Counted from the first letter of the stretch, positions 32,876 through 43,297 are shown. The stretch is 50,780 nucleotides of DNA from an uncultured Bacillota bacterium (GCA_949299015.1 CASFYT010000002.1:1-50780); one strand, 5' to 3'. The notes: generated by a model from the letters alone, not told the origin. Numbers and translations are program-made.

Positions 32876-35845
32876 ATGGACAAAGAACAAGCGCTTCGCA
32901 TCTGGGATCGGCTCTTCCCCGGCAGGGAGGTGGCCTATGACTACGCCTCCCACCCTCTGCGCCGAGAGGATTGCCAGAATCGGGAGTCCGCCGAAGGCTG
33001 GGACGTCGACTTCGTCAAGCCGCTCTCGCAAGGGGGGACGACGGCGATGGAGAACCTCCTCCCGGCCGCTTTCTCGACGATCCTTCTCCGCGGAGGAAGG
33101 ACGTCCTTCTCGATCGGCGAGAAGATCTACGAGGTGCGGCGAGGAAGGGCGTACAAGACCTTCGCCCTCTTTGACGTGACCGATCGCCAGCATCCGATCG
33201 ACCTTACGCCGGACGAGGAGAACCAGGATCCGGAATACAACCGGAGAAGGATGGACGAGAGCCTGGGAAAGACCGTCTCCGATCCGCGCCGCAAGGATTT
33301 CAACGCCCCGCTTCGAAACACGCTGCTCGACCGCGTCATCCAAAAGGAAGGCGCCGAGGACCAAGGGGACCTTCCTTCGGAAGGAAAGGCCGAGCAAAGC
33401 CGTCCGATCGACGAAGAAGGAACGAACGGCGTTCCCGAACCGATCCCGGAATCGGTCGAAGGAAGTCCGGAAGAAAGCCGTCCCGCCCTTGAGGAGAGGG
33501 AGAGTCCGATGGAAGAAGAGGCTTTGCCGACGGAAGAAGGGCCGGCCCTGGAAGAGGACCGCACGGAGAAGGAGGACAGGCAAAAGGACGACGAGAGGGA
33601 GAGGATCATCGTCGAACTCCGCGAAGAGATCGAACGTCTCCGTCAGGAACGGGAGCAGAGGGAGGAGGAGTACAAGGCCCTGGAAGAACGTCTGCGCTCG
33701 CTGCAGGAGACCCGGGCAGAGCTCGAATCCCAGCTTCGGCAGCAAGAGGACGAAAAGGAACGAAGCCGCCAGGAACTGGAAGGCCAGATCCTTCGCCTCC
33801 AGCAGTCCAAAGAGGAACTTGAAACAGTAGTCCAGCAAAGAGACGAAGAGGAAAAAGAACTCAAAGAACGGCTTGACAGCTTTGAATTGGAGAGAAACCA
33901 ATATCGTCAAAAAGAAGAAAGTCGGCTTCAAGAGGAAGTAAACCGTCAAGCGGAAATCCAAAGAATCCAGGAGAAGGAAAGGCAGCTCTCCGAGTCCCTC
34001 CAGCACCTGAAGGGAGAGAAGGAAGAATTGCAGACGAAGCTGGAGGAACGGATTCGCGCGCAGGTCCTCTTCGAGGAGCGGACGCGGCAGGAGCAGGAGA
34101 AGAGGGAAGAGGAGTTCCGCTCCCTCCGCTCAGAGAACCAGCAGATCGCCCTGGAAAACGAACGGCTCCGGGAAGAGAGCGCAAAGCTCGCCCAGGAAAA
34201 GGAACAGGGCGAGAGAAGGGAATCCGACGGTCAGGCCGCCTTGGAGAAGGAGCGGGAGGAACGCCGCCTGGAAAGGGAAGGATATCAGGCAAGCCTGGCC
34301 CGGAAAGAGGAAGAAAGCCGTTCCCTGCAGCAGGAGAAGGAGAGGCTTCAGGCTCGGCTTGAAGAGGCCGAGCAGAACCGTCTTTCGGCCGTCGAGGAAT
34401 GGAAGGCCCAGAAGGAGCAGGAAGAACGGCTCCTGAAGGAAAAGGAAGAACAGGACGCCGAGATCACCGGCCTCAACGAGAAGAGCCTGCAGAACGAGGT
34501 GCTCCTTGTCCAGAAGGACGCCCAGCTCCAGAGGCAGCAGGAGGAGATCGAAGGCCTCCGCCAGGAAGCGGAACGGAACCGTCGGGAAAAAGAGGCCTTG
34601 GAGGAGAAGCGGGCCGAGAGCGAACGGGAGGGCAAGAGACTTCAGGAAGTCCTTCTGCTCGTCACGCTCGGCGGAAAGGAAGAGGCCTATTCCGCGATCA
34701 AGGAGGAACTGGGCGGCCGCGGCTTCGCCTACGACCGTGAGAACATCGAGACGATCCTCTCCCTCCATCCCGAATACCTGAAGGAAGACGAAGGTCGGAT
34801 CCTCTTCGTTCCGAAGGCGAGCGAAAGCCAGGTTCAGGAGATTCCGGCCCCCCGAATCGCTTCGCTGGGCGTGGAAGAGGTCCAGGAGCGGCTCGAACGA
34901 TCCAAGGACAAGGAAGAGGCGCTCAGTCTCTTCCATGAACTGGGAAAGGGAAAGGACGTCATCACCGACTTTGCCGGTCGGAAGATCGCGCGGGACTGCT
35001 ATGGAGAAGACGCTCCGGAAGGATGGAATGTCTTCAAGGTCGATGACAAAGACGGGATCGTCGCAAACGTCGCGACGATCAAAGAAATCAAGAAGGATGT
35101 CCCGTTCCTGTCGAATCAACACCTCTTTGAACTCGCCCAGCAGGACGGAAGATGGGCCGTCACCTCCAAGGAGGCGATCGTCAATCCCTACGATCTCCTC
35201 AACGCGATCGAGATCAGCCAGGAGAACAGCGCCCGCCGCTCTCCCTTGATCTATCTCTACGTCAAGGCTGTCGGAACGACCGCCTCGTTCGCGGACCGGA
35301 AGGAGCTTGCCGTCTTCTTCGACCTCCTCGACCGGACGAGCCGCCGCTGCTGCCCCCTCTCCTATCTGCAGATGGAGGTCGAAAGCCAGAAGTTCGACCA
35401 GGCCTTCCTGACCTTCGACGGAACGGTTCCGGGAGCCTACAAGGAAGTCTTCGACTATGCGATCTTGATCAATTCCTATCGGGACGCCTTCCGGAAGCGC
35501 GGCAAGCTCGATGCCATCCTCGTCCTGGACGAGGTCGCCGTGACGCCGGGTCAGAGGCACGACTGCTATGAGCGGCTCTGCGTCTCGACGAAGGATCCCG
35601 ACCTGAACGTCACGCGCCTGAACCTCTGCTTCAGCGGAGCCGTCTCGACGCCGATTCGCCGAACGCTCCACATCGGTCCCAACGTCCTTGGGAAGGTTCC
35701 GATCGCGACCGAACAGCTTCGACCCTCGCGCCTTGGACAGGAATTCTCGAAGGAGAATGCCGACAAGGGTTCGTACATGGAATGCAACTTCATCTACACC
35801 TTGGACGGTGCCGCACAAGAAAAGGAAAAAGGAGAAAACGAATGA
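32876..35845 (+). CDS. Large coiled-coil protein with degenerate HNH-like N-terminus
   Basis: 989 residues from the ATG at 32876; a GTG three codons earlier is an alternative, but AGGTG fits the ATG. Residues about 20-105 follow the layout of an HNH domain (DYAS…GWDVDFVKPLSQGGTTAMENLLPA, then SFSIGEKIYEV), but the catalytic His of the D-H pair is Phe (VDF). An acidic linker (about 130-220) precedes a long coiled coil of roughly 430 residues, Glu/Arg/Gln-rich. The C-terminal 300 residues begin with a second DFAGR…GWNV segment and continue into an unassigned globular domain. Its stop overlaps pepT by ATGA. A structural or DNA-associated role is possible, but I do not recognise the family. Confidence 0.8.
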   Translation: MDKEQALRIWDRLFPGREVAYDYASHPLRREDCQNRESAEGWDVDFVKPLSQGGTTAMENLLPAAFSTILLRGGRTSFSIGEKIYEVRRGRAYKTFALFDVTDRQHPIDLTPDEENQDPEYNRRRMDESLGKTVSDPRRKDFNAPLRNTLLDRVIQKEGAEDQGDLPSEGKAEQSRPIDEEGTNGVPEPIPESVEGSPEESRPALEERESPMEEEALPTEEGPALEEDRTEKEDRQKDDERERIIVELREEIERLRQEREQREEEYKALEERLRSLQETRAELESQLRQQEDEKERSRQELEGQILRLQQSKEELETVVQQRDEEEKELKERLDSFELERNQYRQKEESRLQEEVNRQAEIQRIQEKERQLSESLQHLKGEKEELQTKLEERIRAQVLFEERTRQEQEKREEEFRSLRSENQQIALENERLREESAKLAQEKEQGERRESDGQAALEKEREERRLEREGYQASLARKEEESRSLQQEKERLQARLEEAEQNRLSAVEEWKAQKEQEERLLKEKEEQDAEITGLNEKSLQNEVLLVQKDAQLQRQQEEIEGLRQEAERNRREKEALEEKRAESEREGKRLQEVLLLVTLGGKEEAYSAIKEELGGRGFAYDRENIETILSLHPEYLKEDEGRILFVPKASESQVQEIPAPRIASLGVEEVQERLERSKDKEEALSLFHELGKGKDVITDFAGRKIARDCYGEDAPEGWNVFKVDDKDGIVANVATIKEIKKDVPFLSNQHLFELAQQDGRWAVTSKEAIVNPYDLLNAIEISQENSARRSPLIYLYVKAVGTTASFADRKELAVFFDLLDRTSRRCCPLSYLQMEVESQKFDQAFLTFDGTVPGAYKEVFDYAILINSYRDAFRKRGKLDAILVLDEVAVTPGQRHDCYERLCVSTKDPDLNVTRLNLCFSGAVSTPIRRTLHIGPNVLGKVPIATEQLRPSRLGQEFSKENADKGSYMECNFIYTLDGAAQEKEKGENE

Positions 35846-37032
35846 ACGTCGTTGAACGCTTTTTGAAATACGTTTCCTACGAGACGACGGCGGGAGAGGA
35901 GAAGGAAGACCGATGCTCCGACGACAAGATGCTTCTTCTTGCCGACTATCTGCTCCAGGAGCTCAACAAGCGGAACCCGGACGTCCTCTCCATCAACCGC
36001 TTCGGCGTCATCGACTGCCAGTTCAAAGGAGACGAGCGCAAGAAAGGCGTCGCCTTCCTCTCCCATATGGATACCTCCAACCAGGCGTCCGGAAAGGATG
36101 TCCATCCGACCCTTCTCCGCTATGAGGGCAAGGACATCGTCTTGAAGGACGGCAAGGTCCTCTCCGAGAAAGAGTTCCCGTTCCTGAAGAACGCTCTTGG
36201 CCACGACATCATCGTGACCGATGGCACGACGCTTTTGGGCGGTGACGACAAGGCCGGTATCGCCATCATCATGACCGCCTTAGACGACGCGTTGAAAGAG
36301 AAAGACCACAGGCCGATCGAAATCCTCTTCACGACCGACGAGGAAATCGGCGCCGATGCAGAACATATCTCGATGGAGTGCGTGAAATCCAGCTACGGCT
36401 ATACCGTCGACGGCGGAGACGCCGCCCTGATCGCCATCGAATCCTTCACGGCCTACAGCATGGAAGTCCTCGTCCACGGCAAGTCCATCCATCCGGGCTC
36501 TGCCAAGGACAAGATGGTCCACGCCGCCTCGACTTTGATCGACTTCCACCAGGCTCTGCCTCGCTATCTGAGAGCCGAGCACACGGCAGACAAGGAGCCG
36601 TTCTACCATCTCTGCACCATCTCCGGCACGGAAGAAGAGGCGAAGGGCGAGTACATCATCCGCAGCTTCGACGAGGAAGAGATGAAGAAGCTCATCGAAC
36701 TGGCCCAGTTCACCGCCAAGCGCATGAACGAGCTTTTGGGCTACGAGGCGATCGTCTTGAACATCAAGGAGCAGTACCACAACATGAAGACGGTCCTGGA
36801 CAAGCTCCCGGAGATCCAGGAAGAGATGGAGAAAGTCTACAAGAAGCTCGGCCTTCCTTACGCCTATGAGGCCATCCGCGGCGGCACCACAGGCAGCCAG
36901 CTCTCCTTCAAAGGCCTTCCGTGCCCCAACCTCGGCACCGGCGACTACAACTGTCACGGCCCTTATGAATATGTCGACGTCCAGGAGATGGAGACGATGG
37001 TGAAGGTCGTCAAGGAGCTCATGGTCGGATGA
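35842..37032 (+). CDS. pepT: Peptidase T (tripeptidase)
   Basis: 396 residues. The M20 di-zinc motifs are all visible: SHMDTS (His and Asp near 77), GGDDKAG near 140, TTDEEIG (catalytic and ligand Glu, near 173), DGGD near 195 and the C-terminal CHGPYEYV. RGGTTGSQLSFKGLPCPNLGTG is the PepT signature. It removes the N-terminal residue from tripeptides in the cytoplasm. The start is inside the end of the coiled-coil gene (ATGA) and the stop overlaps the following small gene (ATGA). Confidence 0.96.
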   Translation: MNVVERFLKYVSYETTAGEEKEDRCSDDKMLLLADYLLQELNKRNPDVLSINRFGVIDCQFKGDERKKGVAFLSHMDTSNQASGKDVHPTLLRYEGKDIVLKDGKVLSEKEFPFLKNALGHDIIVTDGTTLLGGDDKAGIAIIMTALDDALKEKDHRPIEILFTTDEEIGADAEHISMECVKSSYGYTVDGGDAALIAIESFTAYSMEVLVHGKSIHPGSAKDKMVHAASTLIDFHQALPRYLRAEHTADKEPFYHLCTISGTEEEAKGEYIIRSFDEEEMKKLIELAQFTAKRMNELLGYEAIVLNIKEQYHNMKTVLDKLPEIQEEMEKVYKKLGLPYAYEAIRGGTTGSQLSFKGLPCPNLGTGDYNCHGPYEYVDVQEMETMVKVVKELMVG

Positions 37033-37337
37033 AAAAGAAGGCCTTCCTTCCTTTAGCCATCGCCCTGGGGGCGCTTACTGTCGGATTCTTCGTCGCCTAC
37101 TTCGTCCTTCTGGGAACAGGAAACGAAAGCTACTGGAAGAACTTCTGCCTCGGCTTGGGCTTAAGCTGCGCCGTCCTTCTTCTCTTCTTTTTCGTCCTCT
37201 TTTGGCTGGAAGGGCGCAAAATGCCCGAAGTGAAGCAGGGCGTCATCTGCCCGAAGTGCAAGACCATCTATCCCAAAGATGCCCGGCGCTGTCCCAAATG
37301 CGGGGAGAAGAACCCTTTTCCGAAGAAAGACCGGTGA
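37029..37337 (+). CDS. Small membrane protein with zinc ribbon
   Basis: 102 residues. Two membrane segments (about 6-28 and 38-60) are followed by a cytoplasmic zinc ribbon with CPKC near residue 74 and CPKCG near 88. The family is not named; such proteins are common in Firmicutes and unassigned. It overlaps pepT by ATGA and is the last gene before the glycosyltransferase cluster promoter. Confidence 0.8.
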   Translation: MKKKAFLPLAIALGALTVGFFVAYFVLLGTGNESYWKNFCLGLGLSCAVLLLFFFVLFWLEGRKMPEVKQGVICPKCKTIYPKDARRCPKCGEKNPFPKKDR

Positions 37338-37357
37338 TAGAGTCTGCGCTTTTCCTG

Positions 37358-37366
37358 TGGTAGAAT
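37358..37366 (+). promoter_or_regulatory. Promoter of the glycosyltransferase cluster, extended -10
   Basis: TGGTAGAAT (37358-37366), 29 bases before the ATG at 37396, with GAAGGGAG as ribosome site. No clear -35. Confidence 0.5.
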
Positions 37367-37395
37367 AGACGCTGGACAGAGAAGGGAGAATTCCA

Positions 37396-38370
37396 ATGAA
37401 AACCGTCAGCATCATTCTTCCGTGTCATAACGAAGAGCAGGTTCTTCCGCTCTATTTCAAAGAGGTCGATCCCGTCCTGAAAGACATTCCGGACTACCGG
37501 TTCGAATTCATCCTGGTCAACGACGGCAGCAAGGACAAGACCTTGTCCGTCATGGAGAACATCTACAAGACGAGAGACGACGTCACGATCGTCAACCTGT
37601 CCCGGAACTTCGGACAGAACCCGGCGCTCAACGCCGGCCTTTCGACGTGCCAGTCGGACTATGCCATCATGATGGATTGCGACCTTCAGGATCCCGTCAC
37701 GCTTCTGAAAAGCATCTGCGAAAAGTTTTCGGAAGGCTACGACGTCGTCTCGCCCCACCGGACGGACCGCCGCAGCGATTCGGTCGGAAAGAGGACGACG
37801 GCCGGATTCTTCTACCGCTTCACCAACTGGTTCGAGGGGAAGAAGGTCCTCCCGGAGAACGTCAACTGCTTCCGGGGTCTTTCAAGAAAAGCCATCGACG
37901 CGATACTGAAGCTTCCCGAAAGCGACAGGCTTCTGGTGGCGGAGATTCCCTTTGTCGGCTTCAAGACCTACTCTCTCGACTTCACAAGGCAGAGCCGCGC
38001 CGCCGGCAAGACGAAGTACAACTACTCGAGGATGTTCTTCTACGCCTTGGACATCATCTCTTCCTCCACCGCCAAACCCCTATACAAACTGATCCTTGTC
38101 GCCTTGGGTGTCACAGGATTCTTCGGCGTCTCAACCATCGCTTTTCTGGTCTGTTACATCCTGAGCCTTACAGGCACAATCGGTTATCTATCGGCGATGC
38201 AGACGTTCTTCATCGTCTCCGCCGTCTTCTTTGCCGTCGGCCTCGTCCTGACGTTCGTGGGAATCCTTGGCATCTATGTCCACAACATCCTCGTCAACAC
38301 GCGAAACAGGCCGAATTTCATGATTCAGGACATCTGCCGCCATGAGGAAAAGGAGTCCGAAAATGAGTGA
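37396..38370 (+). CDS. GT2 glycosyltransferase, polyprenyl-phosphate sugar transferase type
   Basis: 324 residues. The GT-A part begins with [10 protein letters not shown] and has VNDGSKDKT (about 43) and DCDLQDP (about 95), the nucleotide-sugar and metal sites; [12 protein letters not shown] and [14 protein letters not shown] are typical of the DPM1/GtrB/ArnC group. Two C-terminal membrane segments (about 235-265 and 275-300) fit GtrB-like enzymes that load a sugar on undecaprenyl phosphate at the inner face. It overlaps the flavin enzyme gene by 8 bases; both likely work with the following membrane glycosyltransferase. Confidence 0.92.
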   Translation: MKTVSIILPCHNEEQVLPLYFKEVDPVLKDIPDYRFEFILVNDGSKDKTLSVMENIYKTRDDVTIVNLSRNFGQNPALNAGLSTCQSDYAIMMDCDLQDPVTLLKSICEKFSEGYDVVSPHRTDRRSDSVGKRTTAGFFYRFTNWFEGKKVLPENVNCFRGLSRKAIDAILKLPESDRLLVAEIPFVGFKTYSLDFTRQSRAAGKTKYNYSRMFFYALDIISSSTAKPLYKLILVALGVTGFFGVSTIAFLVCYILSLTGTIGYLSAMQTFFIVSAVFFAVGLVLTFVGILGIYVHNILVNTRNRPNFMIQDICRHEEKESENE

Positions 38371-39913
38371 AAGAAAAGTATTGATCATCGGAGCGGGACC
38401 TGCGGGTCTTACGGCAGCCTATGAGTTTCTGAAGAAGAGCGACGTCAAACCGATCATCTTGGAAGCCGAGGATTTCATCGGCGGCATCTCCAGGACCTTC
38501 GAATACAAAGGCAACCGCATGGATATCGGCGGCCACCGCTTCTTCACCAAGAGCGACCGGGTCAACAAGCTCTGGGAGGAAATCCTTCCGATACAGGGAA
38601 AGCCCAGCCTCGACGACAAGATTCTGGGAACCGACAAAGTCTTCGCCGAGGGCGGCCCCGATCCGGAAGAGACGGACGACGTCATGCTTCTGAGGCACCG
38701 CGTCTCCCGAATCTACTTCCTGAAGAAGTTCTTCGACTATCCGATCTCCCTCAAGGCGAGGACTTTCATCAATATGGGCTTTGCCCGGACGATGAAGTGC
38801 GGCTTCGGCTATATGGCCTCCTGTCTGCATAAGAGAAAGGAGAACAGCCTTGCCGACTTCTACATCAACCGTTTCGGCAAGCCGCTCTACCAGCTCTTCT
38901 TCGAAGACTACACCGAGAAAGTCTGGGGTGTCTCCCCGGACAACCTCTCCCCGGATTGGGGAAGCCAGCGCGTCAAATCCCTCTCCTTGGGAAAGACGAT
39001 CCTCTCGGCGATCACCAAGCCTTTCAAGAAGAACAAGAACAAGACGGAGACCTCCCTCATCGAGCAGTTCGAGTATCCCAAGAAGGGACCTGGCGAGCTC
39101 TATGAGAAGATGGCGGACAGGATCCGATCGATGGGCGGAACGATCCTTCTCAACTCGGCCGTCTCCAGGATCGATGTCGAAAACGGCAAGATCGTCTCTT
39201 TGACGACCAAGGACGGCCGGACCTTCGAATGCGACGCGGTCTTCTCGACGATGCCGATCAAAGACCTCTTCGAGGCTATCGGCAAGGACAAGACGCCTCT
39301 GGACGCCTATCAGGTCGCCACGACGCTTCCTTACAGAGACTTCATCACCGTCGGCCTTCTCTTGGACAAACTGGCTATTCAGAACGAGACCAAGATCAAG
39401 ACCCTCAACAACATCGTCCCGGACAACTGGATCTACGTCCAGGAAAGGGAAGTCCAGATGGGCCGCATCCAGGTCTTCAACAATTGGTCGCCGTACATGG
39501 TGCAAGATCCGCTCCACAAGGTCTGGATCGGCCTGGAATACTTCTGCAACGAAGGCGACAGGAAGTGGAACGCCTCCGACAAGGAATTCATCGACTTCGC
39601 TATCGGCGAGTTGGTGTCGATGGGCATCATCGAAAGCAAGGAGCACGTCCTGGATGCCTGCCGGATCAAGGTGAAGAAAGCCTATCCCGCCTATTTCGGA
39701 AGCTATGACCACTTCGACAAAGTCCGGGCGTATCTGGACACGTTAGCCAACCTCTATTGCATCGGGCGCAACGGACAGCACCGTTACAACAACATGGACC
39801 ACTCGATGCTCTCCGCCCTGACCGCTGTCGACGACTATCTCGCCGGAAAGGAGGGCAAGGACGATGTCTGGAACGTCAATGCGGAAAAGACTTACCACGA
39901 ATCTTCTAAGTGA
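38363..39913 (+). CDS. FAD-dependent oxidoreductase, UDP-galactopyranose mutase-like
   Basis: 516 residues from the ATG at 38363 (AAAAGGAG upstream). It starts with the dinucleotide-binding [16 protein letters not shown], followed by [17 protein letters not shown] and the GGHRFF element seen in Glf- and amine-oxidase-like flavoproteins; [15 protein letters not shown] near the C-terminus is the second FAD contact. The placement between a polyprenyl-sugar transferase and a membrane glycosyltransferase suggests action on a sugar nucleotide or lipid-linked sugar, for example ring contraction or epimerisation, rather than on an amine. The exact reaction is not shown by sequence. Confidence 0.85.
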   Translation: MSERKVLIIGAGPAGLTAAYEFLKKSDVKPIILEAEDFIGGISRTFEYKGNRMDIGGHRFFTKSDRVNKLWEEILPIQGKPSLDDKILGTDKVFAEGGPDPEETDDVMLLRHRVSRIYFLKKFFDYPISLKARTFINMGFARTMKCGFGYMASCLHKRKENSLADFYINRFGKPLYQLFFEDYTEKVWGVSPDNLSPDWGSQRVKSLSLGKTILSAITKPFKKNKNKTETSLIEQFEYPKKGPGELYEKMADRIRSMGGTILLNSAVSRIDVENGKIVSLTTKDGRTFECDAVFSTMPIKDLFEAIGKDKTPLDAYQVATTLPYRDFITVGLLLDKLAIQNETKIKTLNNIVPDNWIYVQEREVQMGRIQVFNNWSPYMVQDPLHKVWIGLEYFCNEGDRKWNASDKEFIDFAIGELVSMGIIESKEHVLDACRIKVKKAYPAYFGSYDHFDKVRAYLDTLANLYCIGRNGQHRYNNMDHSMLSALTAVDDYLAGKEGKDDVWNVNAEKTYHESSK

Positions 39914-41555
39914 CGAAGCGTACGTCTTCGAAACGAAAGAAGAAAGGACCGTTCCCAACCGTCCCCTTGTCCAGCTTTTTCTGGTCGTCCTCTTCTTTGT
40001 CGTCTCCTTTGTCCTCTATATCGCCGTCCGTCCCTTCAACATGGCCTTTGGAACGCCCGATGGAGCCGTCGCAAAGGCGGTCGGCATCTTCCTGATCTTC
40101 TGGGTCGTGGTCTATTACGTCGTCGAGCGCTTCCGGAAGAAGATGACCTTCGAGAAGACCTTCTACGTGATCTTCTTCCTGGCCTTTTTGATCCATCTCA
40201 CCTATATGCTCTACACCCTCGGGACGACAAGGCAGTACGACACTTGGTCGACCAACAACGACTCCCATTACAACTACGCCCTCAGCTTCTACGAGACGGG
40301 CAAGCTTCCGGATCATCACAACACGGTCGATACGGTCTATCAGTTCTACCACCCGCCTCTGAATGCCTTCATCCAGGGAAACTTCATGCATCTCTTCGAA
40401 ATCCTCTGCCCTGTCGCAAGCCTGGCCGACACGCCCGAGAAGCTCTTCTCCGCCTGCCAAATCCTGGCATGCCTCTATTCGACTCTGACATCCCTCTTCT
40501 TCATGAAGACGATCAATCTGACCAACCTCACGAAGGATGGAAAGATCCTGGCTTTCGCCATCGTCGGTCTTTATCCTCGGCTGGCCGAGTTCTCCGGACA
40601 GCTCAACAACGACGTTTTGGCCACGGCCTTGTCCGCGATCGCCCTCTACTATTTCTGCCGCTGGTTCTTCAAGGAGAGGAAATGGATCGACATCCTCTTA
40701 TGCGGCCTTTTCGTCGGCCTTGCGATGATGGCCAAGATGTCCGCCGCCGCGATCTGCCTGGGCATGGGCATCGTCTTTGCCATCGTCTTCTTCCGCTCTT
40801 TGTTCCATAAGGAGCGGACGAAAGTCTCCCGGCTGATACCGCAGTACATCGTCTTCCTTCTCATCTGCGCGCCTTTGGGACTCTGGTTCCAGTTCTATAC
40901 CCATTTTGTCTGGGGCTTGCCTTTCAATTTCGTCTTCACGAATCTCAATAGCCAGCTTTTCACAGGAACGCGGGATTGGGTCTTGAACAACAAGCCAAAC
41001 GACATCGCTTATTACGATGAGAACAATAGCGGCCTTGTCTATACCGGCACGGCCTACAACATCCTTGTAAGGTACATCCTCCCCTTCTATCCGCCGGATA
41101 TCAACAACCTCTACTGCAACGCTTTCGGAAACTACAACCTCCTCTTCTATTCCCTCCGCTGCTCCATCTTCGGTGAGTTCTCCTATTTCCAAGGCGAAGG
41201 CTTCGCTCTGATCGCTATCCTCTCCCTCTACGTCGCCTACTGGACGATGGTCGTCGGAACGGTGCGCGTGATGCTTGCCAAGAAGCTCAAGCGGGAAGGA
41301 ACGCTCTTCCTCTATCTCTTCCTCGGCATGGTCGCGATGCTGATCTACCTGCAGGTCAAGATGCCTTACGGCTGTTCGATGGACTTCCGCTACATCGTTC
41401 CCATCATCCTCCCGTGCGGCTATCTCTACGGAAGGATGACGGACTATCTCGGAAACGAGAATCGCATCCATTGCGTCGGCAACAAGTTCTTCTGCCAGTT
41501 CGTCGGCGGGATCTTCGTGACCTCGTCCTATCTGTTCTATATGACTGCTATCTAG
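39864..41555 (+). CDS. Multispanning membrane glycosyltransferase (GT39/GT-C type)
   Basis: 563 residues with about eleven to twelve hydrophobic segments. The first extracytoplasmic loop has [26 protein letters not shown] and YQFYHPPL, the acidic and H-P-P-L elements of GT-C glycosyltransferases that take sugar from a polyprenyl-phosphate donor. It probably moves the sugar made by the upstream GT2/flavin pair on to a surface polymer or protein. The start at 39864, inside the preceding gene by 50 bases, is chosen because GGAGGGCAAGG lies just upstream; 39879 is an alternative ATG. Confidence 0.85.
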   Translation: MSGTSMRKRLTTNLLSDEAYVFETKEERTVPNRPLVQLFLVVLFFVVSFVLYIAVRPFNMAFGTPDGAVAKAVGIFLIFWVVVYYVVERFRKKMTFEKTFYVIFFLAFLIHLTYMLYTLGTTRQYDTWSTNNDSHYNYALSFYETGKLPDHHNTVDTVYQFYHPPLNAFIQGNFMHLFEILCPVASLADTPEKLFSACQILACLYSTLTSLFFMKTINLTNLTKDGKILAFAIVGLYPRLAEFSGQLNNDVLATALSAIALYYFCRWFFKERKWIDILLCGLFVGLAMMAKMSAAAICLGMGIVFAIVFFRSLFHKERTKVSRLIPQYIVFLLICAPLGLWFQFYTHFVWGLPFNFVFTNLNSQLFTGTRDWVLNNKPNDIAYYDENNSGLVYTGTAYNILVRYILPFYPPDINNLYCNAFGNYNLLFYSLRCSIFGEFSYFQGEGFALIAILSLYVAYWTMVVGTVRVMLAKKLKREGTLFLYLFLGMVAMLIYLQVKMPYGCSMDFRYIVPIILPCGYLYGRMTDYLGNENRIHCVGNKFFCQFVGGIFVTSSYLFYMTAI

Positions 41556-41565
41556 GAGAAAAGAA

Positions 41566-42849
41566 ATGAACGCATCGGATAATGTCCTGATCGATCTTTC
41601 GAAGTCCTATTCCCCCTTCCATGTCGTCGCTCTCTTGAAAGAGCAGCTTCTCGCAAAAGGCTTCGTCGAGCTCTTCGAAAGCGAGAAGCAGGAAGTCGAA
41701 GCCGGCAAGAGGTATTTCGTCACCCGGAACGGCTCTAGCCTCATCGCCTTCAAGGTCCCGAAGGAAAAGACGATCGGCATGCATCTGGCCATGGTCCACA
41801 CCGATTCCCCGACGTTCAAAGTCAAGCCCAATCCGATCATCGAAACCGTCGACGGCACCGTCTTGAACGTCGAGCCTTACGGCGGCATGATCGACTCCAC
41901 CTGGATGGACCGCCCTCTCTCCTTGGCAGGACGTCTTCTCCTTCAGAAGGATGGCCGGATTGCGAGCGTCCTCTTCGCCCCGGACAAAGACCTGCTCTTC
42001 ATCCCCAACCTCTGCATCCATATGAACCGGACGGTCAACGAGGGCATGAAGTTCAACGCTTCTAAGGACATGCTGCCCCTCTTCTCGAAGGACAAGGTGG
42101 ACTTCCTGGAATTCCTTTCGGAAGAGAGCGGCGTTCCAAAAGAAGATATCCTCGCCTTCGATCTGATCCTGGTCAACAGAGACAAGCCTCGGAAAGTCGG
42201 TCTTCACGGGGAATATCTCTCCTCGCCGAAGCTGGACGATCTCTCATCGTGCTATGCGACTTTCGAAGCCTTCTTGCGAAGCGAAGACGAAAGCAACGTC
42301 CCAGTCTTTGCTGCCTTCGACAACGAAGAAGTCGGAAGCTTGACCAAGCAAGGCGCCAACTCCACCTTCTTGAAAGACACGCTCCACCGCCTTTGCAAAG
42401 CCCTGGATATCGATTACGAGCAAAACGTCGCTTCTTCCATCGCCCTCAGCATCGACAACGCTCATGCCAACCATCCCAATCATCCGGAGATCTCCGACTC
42501 CACAACCAAGGTCCTCTTAGGACACGGCATCGCCATCAAGCACAGCGCCAGGCAGTCCTATACGACCGACGCCCTCTCGTGCGCGCTTGTGAAAAGCCTT
42601 TGCCGGAAAGCGGACGTCTCCTATCAGGAATACACCGATCGCAGCGACTTGAGAGGCGGCTCCACCTTGGGCAACATCTCCAATTCCGAAGTCTCGCTTC
42701 TCTCTTGCGATATCGGCATCCCGCAGCTTGCGATGCACTCTTCCAACGAGCTCTGCGCTATCGCGGATATCGAGAGCATGGAAGAGCTTGTCGAATGTTT
42801 CTATAGGAGTGGGATACGGATGCGAAGAGGAGAAATCGAAATCTCATAG
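41566..42849 (+). CDS. M18 family aminopeptidase (aspartyl aminopeptidase-like)
   Basis: 427 residues. M18 motifs: AMVHTDSPTFKVKP near 78 (His and Asp ligands), GGMIDSTWMDRPLSLAGR near 105, AFDNEEVGS (Glu pair, near 245), DNAHANHPNHPE near 300, and MHSSNELC near the C-terminus for the final His. The family cleaves N-terminal acidic residues from peptides; cytoplasmic dodecamer. AGGAG precedes the ATG by 7 bases. It follows the membrane glycosyltransferase by 10 bases. Confidence 0.93.
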   Translation: MNASDNVLIDLSKSYSPFHVVALLKEQLLAKGFVELFESEKQEVEAGKRYFVTRNGSSLIAFKVPKEKTIGMHLAMVHTDSPTFKVKPNPIIETVDGTVLNVEPYGGMIDSTWMDRPLSLAGRLLLQKDGRIASVLFAPDKDLLFIPNLCIHMNRTVNEGMKFNASKDMLPLFSKDKVDFLEFLSEESGVPKEDILAFDLILVNRDKPRKVGLHGEYLSSPKLDDLSSCYATFEAFLRSEDESNVPVFAAFDNEEVGSLTKQGANSTFLKDTLHRLCKALDIDYEQNVASSIALSIDNAHANHPNHPEISDSTTKVLLGHGIAIKHSARQSYTTDALSCALVKSLCRKADVSYQEYTDRSDLRGGSTLGNISNSEVSLLSCDIGIPQLAMHSSNELCAIADIESMEELVECFYRSGIRMRRGEIEIS

Positions 42850-42883
42850 AGCGACGTGTCGCTGGATGTAGCACGATGTAGCA
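42850..42883. repeat. Small hairpin and direct repeat after the aminopeptidase gene
   Basis: AGCGAC-GT-GTCGCT (42850-42863) is a perfect 6-bp inverted repeat; GATGTAGCA occurs at 42865-42873 and again at 42875-42883. No T run follows on the plus strand, so termination is uncertain. Confidence 0.55.
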
Positions 42884-42920
42884 AAAGGAACTTTCAGAAT
42901 ATCTGCAAGAGGTATGCATT

Positions 42921-43263
42921 GTGAAAAAGGAATTGCCGATAGGAGCGGAAGATTTTATCAATGTCAAAAAGAACTACTACTATGTGGATAAGACGCCGCT
43001 TTTGATGGAGGAATTGGCGAAGGCGGGCGATGAACGTGTCTACCTTTTCTTATACTCTGACCAGGACAAGCCTGGAACGGCTGAACAAAAGCTGTCTTTA
43101 TGCGCTGGAGCAGATACATAAGCACCCGTATTTCGAATCCCTCCAACGGCAGGGCGTTTCCAAAATCTATCTTTTCGGCATCGCTTTCGGAAACAAAAGA
43201 GTGCGGATACAGACGGAAGTCGTCGAAAAAGACGAAAGTGGGAAAGATCCGATTTTGTCTTAA
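42921..43263 (+). pseudogene. Internally deleted AAA-ATPase-like/DUF1703 protein remnant
   Basis: GTG/ATG-region at 42921 gives KKELPIGAEDFINVKKNYYYVDKTPLLMEEL, the standard N-terminus of PF09820 AAA-ATPase-like proteins, up to ERVYLF where the family continues into RPRRFGKS (the P-loop). That part is missing. In another frame ERLNKSCLYALEQIHKHPYFESL…YLFGIAFGNKRVRIQTE follows, matching the C-terminal DUF1703 nuclease-like end, and stops at 43261-43263. Full-length relatives have about 500-600 residues; here about 400 internal residues are gone, with a frame change at about 43040-43090. Confidence 0.8.
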
Positions 43264-43297
43264 AGCGCTTCGCACCGATAACAGAATCCTTTTGCCG

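Noticed and set aside
35842-42849. Peptidase/glycosyltransferase block as a foreign island by codon use
   Set aside because: Glycine codons looked GGC-heavy, but hprK and others outside the block are similar, and no integrase, repeat or tRNA border is present.
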